From contig NZ_FZNL01000004.1 of NCBI RefSeq assembly GCF_900187965.1, forward strand, positions 130,251 to 194,250: a stretch of 64,000 nucleotides of DNA, given 5' to 3'. The DNA is from Flavobacterium sp. ov086 (GTDB lineage Bacteria; Bacteroidota; Bacteroidia; Flavobacteriales; Flavobacteriaceae). The notes under the pieces were generated by a model, which saw only the letters and a program-made list of their open reading frames with translations, was not told where the DNA came from and did not search any database. Positions 53,135 to 60,963 of the stretch are shown here, one piece after another; positions within the stretch are counted from its first letter, which is position 1; every line of letters begins with the position of its first letter. The position numbers were made by a program, and so were the translations under genes.

Positions 53135-54187
53135 ATGGAAACAAAAAACATAAAAGCCTTTGGTACAGAAGCTGCAGAAGCCCCGTTACAAACATTAGAC
53201 ATCAAACGCAGAGGTGTATTAGCGCACGATGTAGAAATCGAAATTTTATATTGCGGAATCTGCCATTCAGATTTGCATTCTGCCAGAAACGAGTGGCACG
53301 GAACGGTTTATCCAATAGTTCCCGGACACGAAATTGTTGGTAGAGTAACAAAAGTTGGAGATCACGTAAAACATTTCAAAGTTGGAGATCTAGCCGGAGT
53401 AGGCTGTATGGTCGATTCTTGTAGAGAATGTGAGCATTGCAAAAATGATTTAGAGCAATTTTGTGATGAAGGAAGTACTCTAACATTCAATTCTCCTGAC
53501 AAACATTTAGGCGGACAAACTTTTGGAGGATATTCTCAAAGTATTACAGTCGATGAAAATTATGTATTACATATTTCAGACAAACTGGATCTTGCTGGAG
53601 TTGCACCATTACTGTGCGCCGGAATCACCACTTATTCTCCGCTAAAACACTGGAAAGTTGGTCCCGGACAAAAAGTAGGAATCGTTGGTATTGGCGGTTT
53701 AGGACATATGGGAATCAAATTGGCAAAAGCAATGGGTGCTCATGTGGTAGTTTTCACAACTTCATTGTCAAAAACCGAAGATGCAAAACGTCTTGGAGCA
53801 GATGAAGTGGTTTTATCTACAGATCCGGAGCAAATGGCAAAATATGCCAAAACACTGAACTTTATCTTAGATTGCGTATCGGCAGAGCATAATATCGATT
53901 CGTATTTGAATTTACTAAAAGTAGACGGAACGCTTACGTTAGTTGGCGCGCCTATGGAACCACTTCCAGTAACTTCATTTAGTCTTTTATTAGGAAGAAG
54001 AAGTTTTGCCGGATCTGCTATTGGCGGAATTGCAGAAACTCAGGAAATGCTTGACTTCTGTGCAGAACACAACATCACTGCCGACATCGAAATAATTGGT
54101 GTTGATGAGGTAAACAACGCTTACGAAAGGTTACTAAAAGGAGATATTAAATACCGTTTTGTAATTGATATGGCTTCTTTGAAATAG
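53135..54187 (+). CDS. Zinc-dependent NAD(P)-alcohol dehydrogenase (cinnamyl-alcohol type)
   Basis: A 350-residue medium-chain dehydrogenase. Catalytic zinc ligands are Cys40 (YCGICHSDLHSA) and His65/Glu66 (VPGHEIVG). The structural zinc site is Cys96, Cys99, Cys102 and Cys110. The Rossmann fold has GIGGLGHMGIKLAKAMGAHV, and TSLSKTEDAKRLGAD suggests NADP(H). It belongs to the YahK/CAD-like aldehyde reductases, which detoxify aldehydes. It follows the AraC and cupin genes on the same strand after a 300-base spacer. Confidence 0.95.
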   Translation: METKNIKAFGTEAAEAPLQTLDIKRRGVLAHDVEIEILYCGICHSDLHSARNEWHGTVYPIVPGHEIVGRVTKVGDHVKHFKVGDLAGVGCMVDSCRECEHCKNDLEQFCDEGSTLTFNSPDKHLGGQTFGGYSQSITVDENYVLHISDKLDLAGVAPLLCAGITTYSPLKHWKVGPGQKVGIVGIGGLGHMGIKLAKAMGAHVVVFTTSLSKTEDAKRLGADEVVLSTDPEQMAKYAKTLNFILDCVSAEHNIDSYLNLLKVDGTLTLVGAPMEPLPVTSFSLLLGRRSFAGSAIGGIAETQEMLDFCAEHNITADIEIIGVDEVNNAYERLLKGDIKYRFVIDMASLK

Positions 54188-54225
54188 GTTCAAAGGCTCA
54201 AAGGTTCAGAGGATCAAAGCAAAAA

Positions 54226-54292
54226 AAAGGTGCAGAGACACAAAGGTAAGTTTCCAATTTAAAACTTTGAACCTTTGTGCCTCTGCACCTTT
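54226..54292. terminator. Large hairpin between convergent genes
   Basis: AAAGGTGCAGAG..CACAAAGGT and ACCTTTGTG.CTCTGCACCTTT pair over about 21 bases (54226-54247 with 54271-54292). It belongs to the CAAAGGTTC-type repeat family and probably also ends both the alcohol dehydrogenase and the DUF4142 transcripts. Confidence 0.65.
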
Positions 54293-54308
54293 ATAACTTT
54301 AAAAAGAC

Positions 54309-54896
54309 CTATTTTTTATCCAAATCCTGTTTCAACATTTTGGCGTGCTCCAAATGAGCTGTAAGAGCCGAAATATTATTTGACGCCCAAAGCTTTACAT
54401 CTTGATCTTTGGCTTCTTCAGAAGCCTTAGTCAATTCTTTAATTGCTTTTTCGTGTCCGTCGATCATCATATCAGCGAACTTTTTATCAAAATCAAGACC
54501 AGATTTTTCATTTAGTTTGTTGTATTCCTCTTTTCCATCTTCGGTAATCGAAGAAGGTAAAGTGAAGTTTTTGGCTTTTGCCAAAGCACTAACTTCAGAA
54601 GCCGATTTGGTATGTTCATCAACGAGCATTTTTCCAAATTTCTTCACCTCAGGATTGGTACTTTTTGTTTGTGCCAGTTTTCCGATTTCGATTTCAGCAA
54701 GATTCACTTCTGCGATATCTACTAAAAATTCCGAATCATCTTTTTTCTCCGCAATAGAGTCAAATTTGGCTTCGTTTGTGTCTTCAGCAACTTCTTTTGG
54801 ATCTTCTTGTTTGGTTTCATTTTTACAAGAATTCAGAAATAGTATAATTAATCCCGCTCCCAAAATTGCTTTTCCGGCTATTAGTATTCTTTTCAT
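54309..54896 (-). CDS. DUF4142 ferritin-like lipoprotein
   Basis: A 195-residue lipoprotein: signal segment with lipobox FLNSC (Cys about residue 23), an acidic linker, then a four-helix DUF4142 domain (about 55-195). The domain starts EFLVDIAEVNLAEIEIGKLAQTKS and contains FGKMLVDEHTKSASEVSALAK and FADMMIDGHEKAIKELTKAS. DUF4142 proteins are ferritin-like without an established reaction and are often stress-induced. It stands alone on the minus strand. Confidence 0.9.
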   Translation of the reverse strand: MKRILIAGKAILGAGLIILFLNSCKNETKQEDPKEVAEDTNEAKFDSIAEKKDDSEFLVDIAEVNLAEIEIGKLAQTKSTNPEVKKFGKMLVDEHTKSASEVSALAKAKNFTLPSSITEDGKEEYNKLNEKSGLDFDKKFADMMIDGHEKAIKELTKASEEAKDQDVKLWASNNISALTAHLEHAKMLKQDLDKK

Positions 54897-55137
54897 GATT
54901 TTATAGTTTAAATGTTATAATGTAAAATTATCGAGATTGTAAAAGAATGTCTTACAGCATTTTTAGATAATGTTACAGGATTTGGATGAAGAACATATAC
55001 ATTTTGTTGATAAAAAAATTGTAAATAATTAATAATAGCAATATTAATTTATACGTAAAATAAAATTTCATGAAAAATTTGGTGATTTATAATTACCTTA
55101 AACATTTAATTTAGATTTTAAAAAATAATACTAATAA

Positions 55138-57042
55138 ATGAAATACTCAGAACAACGAATAAATTTTTGGACAGAACTTTGGCAGGATCTAATAAAAAAT
55201 TTTTTAAAAAAAAGTGCATTTGGATTAAATTTATATAGTCCGCACATTCTTGTTGAAGATATAATTGTTGAAATTGAAGAAAATCATTTTCAAAATTTGG
55301 ATAATAAAAAATTTCTATATAACAGATTAAATTTTTTTATAGATAACGATCAAGTTATAAAGAAAGAAATGAGATCAAAATTTAATATAGTAAGAAAGAA
55401 TTTTGAACCTCCAAAATTTAATTATCTTTTGGAAGCTTTAAATGATATAAGAAATAATTTTGAAAGTGGTTTTTATTTTGATAAGTCGTTAATATTACTG
55501 GTTGATTCTTTAATCCTTGAAGAAGAGATAACTAATGATTTTATAAAGTCTTGCAAATATTTAAGTGAAGTTCTGATTATAGAATTTATAAAAAGAAACT
55601 ATTCTTTGGATGATATAAAAAAGTTTGCTGAATATATTTTTGATGAATATGAGTATGAAAACTCAGATAAAATTAGGGTCTTTACCAATTTTCCACATGG
55701 AATTGATTATGAGAATTATTGGATAGCAGAAGATGAAGTAGATCCCAAATTTTATGCCGAAGTTCGCGATCTTATGGATACTCTAACCTCGAGAGAAAGA
55801 TTATTATCATTATCTAATTTATATTATAAAAAAACCGAAAAAGTTTATTATATATTTATAGTTGAAGGTTTAAAAGGTGATACAGTTGTTGAAATTGGCG
55901 GCGTTACATTTTATTCATTAAACAGTAAAAGATTTACTAATATGCCGGATAATCCAACTGAGGACTATGAAAATCTCCAACAGGATAGAGAAGAAATTGA
56001 TCGATTTTTGCAAGCGGCTGTTGAGGTTGATTATTTAAAACCAAGATCTTCTCTAAAGCAAGCTATAAATAAAATGGAAAATTCTTTAGATTTAATCTCT
56101 TGCTATTATAATAATAATACTGCCTTAGAAATTGATATATCAAATTATGTTATTGTTAAGGATAATTCTTGGAAGTATTTTGGAAGTGGAACAGATAAAA
56201 GACAAGTTTTTTCCAAACATTTAGAGGCGTTAGATTTAACGACAGTAAAGATATTTGATGAGCTAATTGATAAAGGCATTCTTTGGGTAGAAAATTCAAA
56301 TAATAAAGCAGTATGGAAAATAAAAAATGCGCTTCATTGGTATAGAAAGGCTCAAGAGTCAAGAAAAGATGAAGATAAGCTTTTGAACTTTTGGATTTCT
56401 ATTGAGAATTTGTTTTTTGAAAAAGAAATTTTGTCAGATGTTCTAAAAAAAAATAAGAACAGTAAATTTCATATTATTCAAGAAATAATAGCTTCTAATC
56501 AAATTTTTGCATTTATTTATAATTATGGCTGGGATTTATATCGCCATTATAACAACCAAGTGAATCACGCATTTTATAAACCAAAATTATCTTTGCCAAA
56601 TGAACTTATTCAAAAAGCACAATTAAATAAAAAAAAGGGAGAAAAAATTTATCTTGAAGAATTTATCAATTCTTTGGAAGAAATTAAAATCTATGAAATA
56701 AATCCATTTTTTTTAGAAGAAATTGAAAAGACTTTAAAATTTTATAAAGATATTAAAACAACTAAAAAGATAATTCAAGAACAAATTGAGCAAATTCAGA
56801 ATGATATCCTTATGATTTATAGATTGAGAAATTTAGTTGTGCACAATGCTCATTTTGATAATTCCTTGCTTGAATATCATGTTTGGAAAATTGAACAGTT
56901 TTCAGGTAATTTTCTGAGATCAGTTATACGAAATTTAGAAGAAGATAGAAGTTTGAGTGATATAATTTTAAAAATTCATTTTAAGAGAGAGCACTTTGAA
57001 AATGAAATAGAAATTGGCAAATTTGATATTTTTAACAAATAA
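55138..57042 (+). CDS. Orphan HEPN-domain protein, candidate defence RNase
   Basis: A 634-residue protein from a strikingly A+T-rich gene (long runs of AAA, AAT and ATT codons). The N-terminal 390 residues are helical/mixed and unlike anything I recognise. Residues about 398-425 (ALHWYRKAQES, LLNFWISIENLF) resemble the opening of ApeA-like HEPN domains. The HEPN signature R-x4-H is intact as Arg564 to His569 (RNLVVH, followed by NAH). HEPN domains with this motif are RNA-cleaving in many toxin and anti-phage proteins. There is no antitoxin-like gene beside it. ApeA of E. coli is of similar size and has its HEPN at the C-terminus, but orthology cannot be claimed from sequence reading. Confidence 0.75.
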   Translation: MKYSEQRINFWTELWQDLIKNFLKKSAFGLNLYSPHILVEDIIVEIEENHFQNLDNKKFLYNRLNFFIDNDQVIKKEMRSKFNIVRKNFEPPKFNYLLEALNDIRNNFESGFYFDKSLILLVDSLILEEEITNDFIKSCKYLSEVLIIEFIKRNYSLDDIKKFAEYIFDEYEYENSDKIRVFTNFPHGIDYENYWIAEDEVDPKFYAEVRDLMDTLTSRERLLSLSNLYYKKTEKVYYIFIVEGLKGDTVVEIGGVTFYSLNSKRFTNMPDNPTEDYENLQQDREEIDRFLQAAVEVDYLKPRSSLKQAINKMENSLDLISCYYNNNTALEIDISNYVIVKDNSWKYFGSGTDKRQVFSKHLEALDLTTVKIFDELIDKGILWVENSNNKAVWKIKNALHWYRKAQESRKDEDKLLNFWISIENLFFEKEILSDVLKKNKNSKFHIIQEIIASNQIFAFIYNYGWDLYRHYNNQVNHAFYKPKLSLPNELIQKAQLNKKKGEKIYLEEFINSLEEIKIYEINPFFLEEIEKTLKFYKDIKTTKKIIQEQIEQIQNDILMIYRLRNLVVHNAHFDNSLLEYHVWKIEQFSGNFLRSVIRNLEEDRSLSDIILKIHFKREHFENEIEIGKFDIFNK

Positions 57043-57257
57043 AATTTAAAGGACATATTAAATACATTAGATTATTTTCCATTCTTTGTGGTCACGAGCG
57101 GGACGCTCGCGCTAGCATCAGAGAAAATATAACAAACAAAAAAAGCTCCTACTTTCTTACGATTATTATTTGTTTTTGAGGTTTTCTATTGTAATGTTAC
57201 AAAAATGCAATCAATAAAATGATAAGAGAAAATTAATAATAATCATATCTTAGTTTT
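57043..57257. repeat. Spacer with GAGCGGGACGCTC hairpin and a shared TGTAATGTTACAAAAATG word
   Basis: CGAGCG and CGCTCG around GGA (57095-57108) form a short GC-rich hairpin unlike the A+T-rich surroundings. A roughly 45-base stretch at about 57184-57228 (TGTAATGTTACAAAAATG, then TCAATAAAATGATAA) recurs with few changes at about 58601-58645. Confidence 0.6.
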
Positions 57258-57779
57258 ATGAAAGAACTGAATATCATTATAAAAACAGCAACACTTTCAG
57301 ATTTACCTGGAATTATAAAACTTCAGAAAGAGAATCAAATCGCTCAAGGCGGAAGTTTATCGGCAGAACTTACGCCGGAACAAATTCAGGAAATGATGAG
57401 CGATATGCCTCAGATTGTTGCAATTGTTGACAATGAGGTTGTTGGTTTTTTGTTGACGACTTCTCAAATCGTGAATAAAAAACGAAATTTAGCCATTGTC
57501 GACGCAATGTTTACTTCTTATAAAGCAAATCCTGATTCGTATATTTATGGTCCTGTTTGTGTTAGTAATACGCAACGCGGAAAAGGTTTGGCGCAATTGA
57601 TGTTTCAGGAACTTCTGCAAAAAGAACCCAATCGCGAAGGAATCTTATTTATTAAAAGCGATAACGAAGCGTCTTTGAGAGCACATGAAAAAATGGGAAT
57701 TAAAAAAGTAAGCAGTTTTAAATTTAATAATGCCGATTTTGATGTTTTTGCTTATTTGTTTCCTTCACACGAAAGCTAG
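57258..57779 (+). CDS. GNAT-family N-acetyltransferase
   Basis: A 173-residue acetyltransferase: IIKTATLSDLPGIIKLQKEN, the core strands IVAIVDNEVVGFLLTTS, and the acetyl-CoA site VCVSNTQRGKGLAQLMFQEL with Q-R-G-K-G. It ends EASLRAHEKMGIKKVSSFKF, typical of GNAT proteins acting on small molecules or amino groups. The substrate is unknown. It is preceded by the TGTAATGTTACA word that also occurs near 58605 and is followed by a large palindromic repeat. Confidence 0.88.
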   Translation: MKELNIIIKTATLSDLPGIIKLQKENQIAQGGSLSAELTPEQIQEMMSDMPQIVAIVDNEVVGFLLTTSQIVNKKRNLAIVDAMFTSYKANPDSYIYGPVCVSNTQRGKGLAQLMFQELLQKEPNREGILFIKSDNEASLRAHEKMGIKKVSSFKFNNADFDVFAYLFPSHES

Positions 57780-57809
57780 ATTATAAAATTTCTAATTTCA
57801 TATGCTGGC

Positions 57810-58046
57810 GCGAGCGCAATGTCATTAAGTTAAGCTTTTAGAAAATAAAATTATTGTAAATCAAATCCGTTTTTATCCGCGTTTTTACGAAGTAAATCTG
57901 TTTTATCCGCGTCGAAATTAGACGCTGATTTTACTGATTCGCTAAAGCGAAAACGCTGATGAAAACGGATTTTTCTAATTACTTTCTTGATTAAACTTTT
58001 AAGTAATTTTATAGTTTTTTCCTTAACTTAGTGACATTGCGCTCGC
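57810..58046. repeat. 237-base imperfect palindromic element
   Basis: Outer arms 57810-57834 and 58022-58046 match at 24 of 25 inverted positions (GCGAGCGCAATGTCATTAAG core). Inner segments near 57863-57885 (AAATCCGTTTTTATCCGCG) and 57950-57973 (AACGCTGATGAAAACGGATT) pair imperfectly too. It has no coding capacity. One arm word also occurs at 48967-48985. Confidence 0.8.
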
Positions 58047-58061
58047 ACTAGCGCAACAAAC

Positions 58062-58095
58062 AAAAAGCCTTGATTTTTTAAGATCGAGGCTTTTT
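58062..58095. terminator. Bidirectional terminator
   Basis: AAAAAGCCTTGAT and ATCGAGGCTTTTT pair over 13 bp with one wobble, with A and T runs at the ends. It lies just past the stop of the 77-residue gene and can serve both strands. Confidence 0.9.
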
Positions 58096-58130
58096 TTGTT
58101 GTTGTAAAATTGAAATATGTGATCAAAGAA

Positions 58131-58364
58131 TTATTCTTTATCCAAATAAGGATTTAAAATTTCGGCTAATTCGTTTAGCCAATAAAAGCTGTTTTCTAAG
58201 TTGATGATTTCGTTTTGAAGCGTTTTATCTTCCCGCATAATTCCAAGAGTTAATAGATAATTGGCTTGCCTTATTGCTTTAGCCATGTCTTTTGGATCGA
58301 TTGTGTGGTTAAAGAAAATTTTTAGCCTTGCTTCGGCTTCTTTTGAAAGGGTGTTTGTACTCAT
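58131..58364 (-). CDS. Small helical protein of unknown function (77 aa)
   Basis: A 77-residue, mainly helical acidic protein (LSKEAEARLKIFF, DPKDMAKAIRQANYLLTLGIM, LENSFYWLNELAEILNPYLD). No family was recognised. What sets it apart is its leader: 24 bases upstream of the ATG begins a 79-base GC-richer element closed by a perfect 10-bp stem. The gene ends at the bidirectional terminator at 58062-58095, so it is monocistronic. Confidence 0.65.
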   Translation of the reverse strand: MSTNTLSKEAEARLKIFFNHTIDPKDMAKAIRQANYLLTLGIMREDKTLQNEIINLENSFYWLNELAEILNPYLDKE

Positions 58365-58368
58365 AATA

Positions 58369-58503
58369 TCGTAGTTTTAAGAATAAAAGCCCTTGTATAT
58401 TAGTGATCCTAACGCCTACGACAGCGATTACAGGTCGTTTCCGATACCGCACACATAATACAAGGGCAAAGTCTAATAGTTCTTAAGGTCGTAGTTTAAG
58501 AAC
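58369..58503 (-). ncRNA. Structured leader-like RNA element upstream of the 77-residue gene
   Basis: Read on the minus strand, GCCCUUGUAU (58467-58458) and AUACAAGGGC (58398-58389) form a perfect 10-bp closing stem around 59 bases that are clearly richer in G+C than the flanks. Inside are UCG-GAAA-CGA, a GNRA-capped hairpin, and CGC...GCG. Upstream, GUUCUUAA and UUAAGAAC form a separate hairpin (58503-58479). A second UUCUUAA copy (58383-58377) close to the start codon could compete for the same partner. This looks like a cis-regulatory leader; the class is not recognised and tRNA features are absent. Confidence 0.5.
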
Positions 58504-58599
58504 GGTAAATATAAGAAAAATCTTTCTTTATTCTTGTGGATTTTACCATCTAATATTCAAATTAATACTACTTTATTATGATCGCCAATGTTTTCAGGA

Positions 58600-58648
58600 T
58601 TTCTAATGTAATGTTACAAAAAAATGTACTCAATAAAATGATAATAGA
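58600..58648. repeat. Second copy of the TGTAATGTTACAAAAATG word
   Basis: About 45 bases similar to those at 57184-57228, including GTAATGTTAC and CAATAAAATGATAA. The copies lie about 1.4 kb apart, one directly before the acetyltransferase gene. The stretch 58649-58814 holds only short repeat words and no gene. Confidence 0.6.
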
Positions 58649-58814
58649 CTAAATCTTCTGATGAAACCAATTGCCCTAGCCCTGATGGGAGGGAAAATCC
58701 TTTTGTGCCGGGGTTCGGCACAAAAGATTGGAAGGACAGCAGGAAATAGCTTCTAATTCTTCGAGTTCCTTCAAGATGACAAGGAATTTAATTCAAATTT
58801 TAGCCAAAAAAAAT

Positions 58815-58989
58815 TGTTCCATCGGAACATCTCATCGGTAGAAAAATGCATCGTGAGAAATATCGTCCCATTGGGACGTTTGACAAATTGTGTATGTAAT
58901 CCATATGTATTAATAAAATCAAACGTTCCTACGGAACGAAAAAAACGTCGTATTTATTTTTTTTACCAATGAGATGTTCCGATGGAACA
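58815..58989. repeat. REP-like nested palindrome (TGTTCCATCGGAACA type)
   Basis: Outer arms 58815-58840 and 58964-58989 are near-perfect inverted copies, and each arm is itself a hairpin (TGTTCCATCGGAACA). Inside, CGTCCCATTGGGACG (58864-58878) and CGTTCCTACGGAACG (58924-58938) are two more hairpins, joined by the inverted words ACGTTTGA and TCAAACGT. The arrangement is like bacterial REP/BIME elements mobilised by RAYT-type enzymes; no such enzyme gene is in the window. Confidence 0.8.
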
Positions 58990-59132
58990 TTTTTTTTTAT
59001 ACTGATTTTAAAAACATGATCTGTAGTTAATTATGAAAATTATTGCAAGAATTCTATAACAAGAAACACTTTTTTATAAACGAATTTTGGAATAACATAT
59101 TGACAGAATTATTAACCTCAAATTTTCAAGTC

Positions 59133-59372
59133 ATGCCAGATCCAAGAATTAAAAACGAAGAACAATATCGAGCACTTTTAGAAAAAGGATATAGTAAAGA
59201 GAAATCGGCTCGAATTGCCAATACGCCAGATGCCGGTGTAAAAGGAGGAAAAGCGAAACCTTATGATGAATGGACGAAAGCCGAATTGTATCAACAAGCA
59301 CGAAGAGTTGGAATTGCGGGACGTTCTTATATGTCTAAGAAGAACCTTATTTACTCCTTGCGCAATAATTAA
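59133..59372 (+). CDS. Small Rho-N/SAP-like protein beside topoisomerase IB
   Basis: A 79-residue basic protein. The N-terminal half has EEQYRALLEKGYSKEKSARIANTPDAGVKGGKA. The C-terminal half, WTKAELYQQARRVGIAGRSYMSKKNLIYSLR, matches the Rho N-terminal/HeH-SAP helix-extended-loop-helix pattern that binds nucleic acid. A longer frame from 59043 starts with TTG and adds an unlikely extension; the ATG at 59133 fits better. It lies 108 bases upstream of the topoisomerase IB gene, a neighbour arrangement consistent with a DNA-stress role. Confidence 0.78.
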   Translation: MPDPRIKNEEQYRALLEKGYSKEKSARIANTPDAGVKGGKAKPYDEWTKAELYQQARRVGIAGRSYMSKKNLIYSLRNN

Positions 59373-59480
59373 AATTGAATCAGGAATATGCCACAGATGA
59401 GAAGATGAATTGAATACCGGAAATAATCTTTTAAGTCTTTTATCCCGATAATTATCTGGAGTGGCAAATATATAAAATTA

Positions 59481-60572
59481 ATGAACATGAATGCAGCAGC
59501 CAAAACCGAGAAACTAATGAATGAGCTAATTAATACGCCACATTTAGTGATCGAAAAATTAGATTTAGTTTACATAAACAATCAAAAATTGCCAATTGAA
59601 CGATGTGAGGGCGAAGATGGTTTTGTTTATAAAAAGAACGGTCGTTGCATTAAGCAAAAAAGCGAATTGAAACGTTTTAGGAGTTTGGTTCTTCCGCCGG
59701 CTTGGCAGAATGTTCAGATTTCGGACTTGCCAAACGGGCATTTGCAAGCCGTAGGTTTAGACGATAAAAACCGAAAACAATACAGATACCATCCTAAATG
59801 GAATTTGATTAGAAATCAGACTAAATTCTACAAAATAGCTGAATTTGGAACGAAATTGCCTTTGATCAGAAAACAAGTTGACGAAGATTTGGAACAAAAA
59901 GAATGGTCAAAAGAAAAAGTAATCGCTTTGGTGATCAGGCTTATGGAAGAAACCCACATTAGAATTGGGAACGAAAAATATGCCAAAGACAATAAATCAT
60001 ACGGACTTTCGACTTTAAGAAAACGCCATATCAACATCAATAAAAACTCCCTGAAGTTTGAATTCATAGGAAAAAAAGGAAAAAAACACACGATCACAAC
60101 CCGAAACAAACAATTGGTAAAATTGGTGAGTCGATGTGAGGAAATTCCGGGTTGGGAAGTTTTTAAATATTACGATAAAAATGGCGAAAGAAAGGTTTTG
60201 GACAGTCATATGGTCAATGAATATTTGCACGATATTTCGGGAGAATATTTTAGTGCCAAAGATTTCAGAACCTGGTCTGCATCGATTGTCTTTTTTGAAA
60301 CTCTTATGGAAATTGGAACTACAAGTGACGAAAAAGAAATCAAAAAGAACATTTTAGCTGCTTTTGATATCACGGCGGAAGCTTTGGGGAATACCAGAAA
60401 TGTATGCCGAAATTATTACGTTCATCCATTATTGGTTTCGACTTATGAAGACGGTTCGATTCAGCAATATTTTGATCGTGCCAAAAAATGCCGAAGCAAT
60501 AAAGCTAATTTTTCGCATAGCGAAATAGCCTTTTCAGAATTAATACAGAACTATCAAATCAATTTGTCTTAA
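59481..60572 (+). CDS. DNA topoisomerase IB
   Basis: A 363-residue type IB topoisomerase of the small bacterial/poxvirus kind. It nicks one DNA strand through a 3'-phosphotyrosine and relaxes supercoils. Visible features: N-terminal ERCEGEDGFVYKKNGRCIK, LPPAWQNVQI, QYRYHPKW, the catalytic-domain RIGNEKYAKDNKSYGLSTLRKRHI, KDFRTWSASI with catalytic Arg, and the nucleophile Tyr313 in NTRNVCRNYYVHP. It is probably part of the stress-related group with the preceding small protein and the following DUF1328 gene. Confidence 0.95.
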   Translation: MNMNAAAKTEKLMNELINTPHLVIEKLDLVYINNQKLPIERCEGEDGFVYKKNGRCIKQKSELKRFRSLVLPPAWQNVQISDLPNGHLQAVGLDDKNRKQYRYHPKWNLIRNQTKFYKIAEFGTKLPLIRKQVDEDLEQKEWSKEKVIALVIRLMEETHIRIGNEKYAKDNKSYGLSTLRKRHININKNSLKFEFIGKKGKKHTITTRNKQLVKLVSRCEEIPGWEVFKYYDKNGERKVLDSHMVNEYLHDISGEYFSAKDFRTWSASIVFFETLMEIGTTSDEKEIKKNILAAFDITAEALGNTRNVCRNYYVHPLLVSTYEDGSIQQYFDRAKKCRSNKANFSHSEIAFSELIQNYQINLS

Positions 60573-60682
60573 AATAGGTTTAATAGCGCTAAGAAAATAA
60601 TGTTTTGAGTTAATGCATCTCTTTAAAAAGCATGAAATTTGAGTAACAAACAAAATCAGTAATCAACTAAAATCACAAGCTT

Positions 60683-60844
60683 ATGTTACGTTATACAGTC
60701 ATTTTTGTTATTCTTGCTATTATAGCCGGAATATTTGGTTTTGGCGGAATCGCCGCCGGAGCAGCAAGTATTGCTAAAGTTTTATTCTTCATATTCATAG
60801 TTTTATTCGTTATATCACTAATTAGCGGAAGAAGAAGTGTTTAG
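60683..60844 (+). CDS. DUF1328 small membrane protein (YtjA-like)
   Basis: A 53-residue protein too short for many gene callers. It has two hydrophobic helices (about 5-20 and 33-48) joined by [20 protein letters not shown] and ends SGRRSV. The sequence matches DUF1328 (YtjA family), a common stress-associated membrane peptide without known activity. ATG at 60683, TAG at 60842-60844, followed by a strong terminator. Confidence 0.88.
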   Translation: MLRYTVIFVILAIIAGIFGFGGIAAGAASIAKVLFFIFIVLFVISLISGRRSV

Positions 60845-60870
60845 TCTCAGTTAAATAAATAACAAGTAAA

Positions 60871-60904
60871 AAACGGCACATATATCTCGGTAAATGTGCC
60901 GTTT
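60871..60904 (+). terminator. Terminator after the DUF1328 gene
   Basis: AAACGGCACA and TGTGCCGTTT form a perfect 10-bp stem with a 14-base loop, 26 bases past the stop. The T tail is short. Confidence 0.82.
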
Positions 60905-60963
60905 GCATTAAAAAAAAGAATTATGGGAACAAAGAGCGGTGCTTACAAGAGGTTTTGTGGAGC

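Noticed and set aside
58389..58467. Possible tRNA (79 bases with a long closing stem)
   Set aside because: There is no T-loop GTTCRA box, no recognisable anticodon arm and no seven-base acceptor stem with CCA-like end.
59043..59132. Longer N-terminus for the SAP/Rho-N-like protein
   Set aside because: It begins with TTG and adds a hydrophobic/aromatic extension not expected in this small basic protein; the ATG at 59133 is better.
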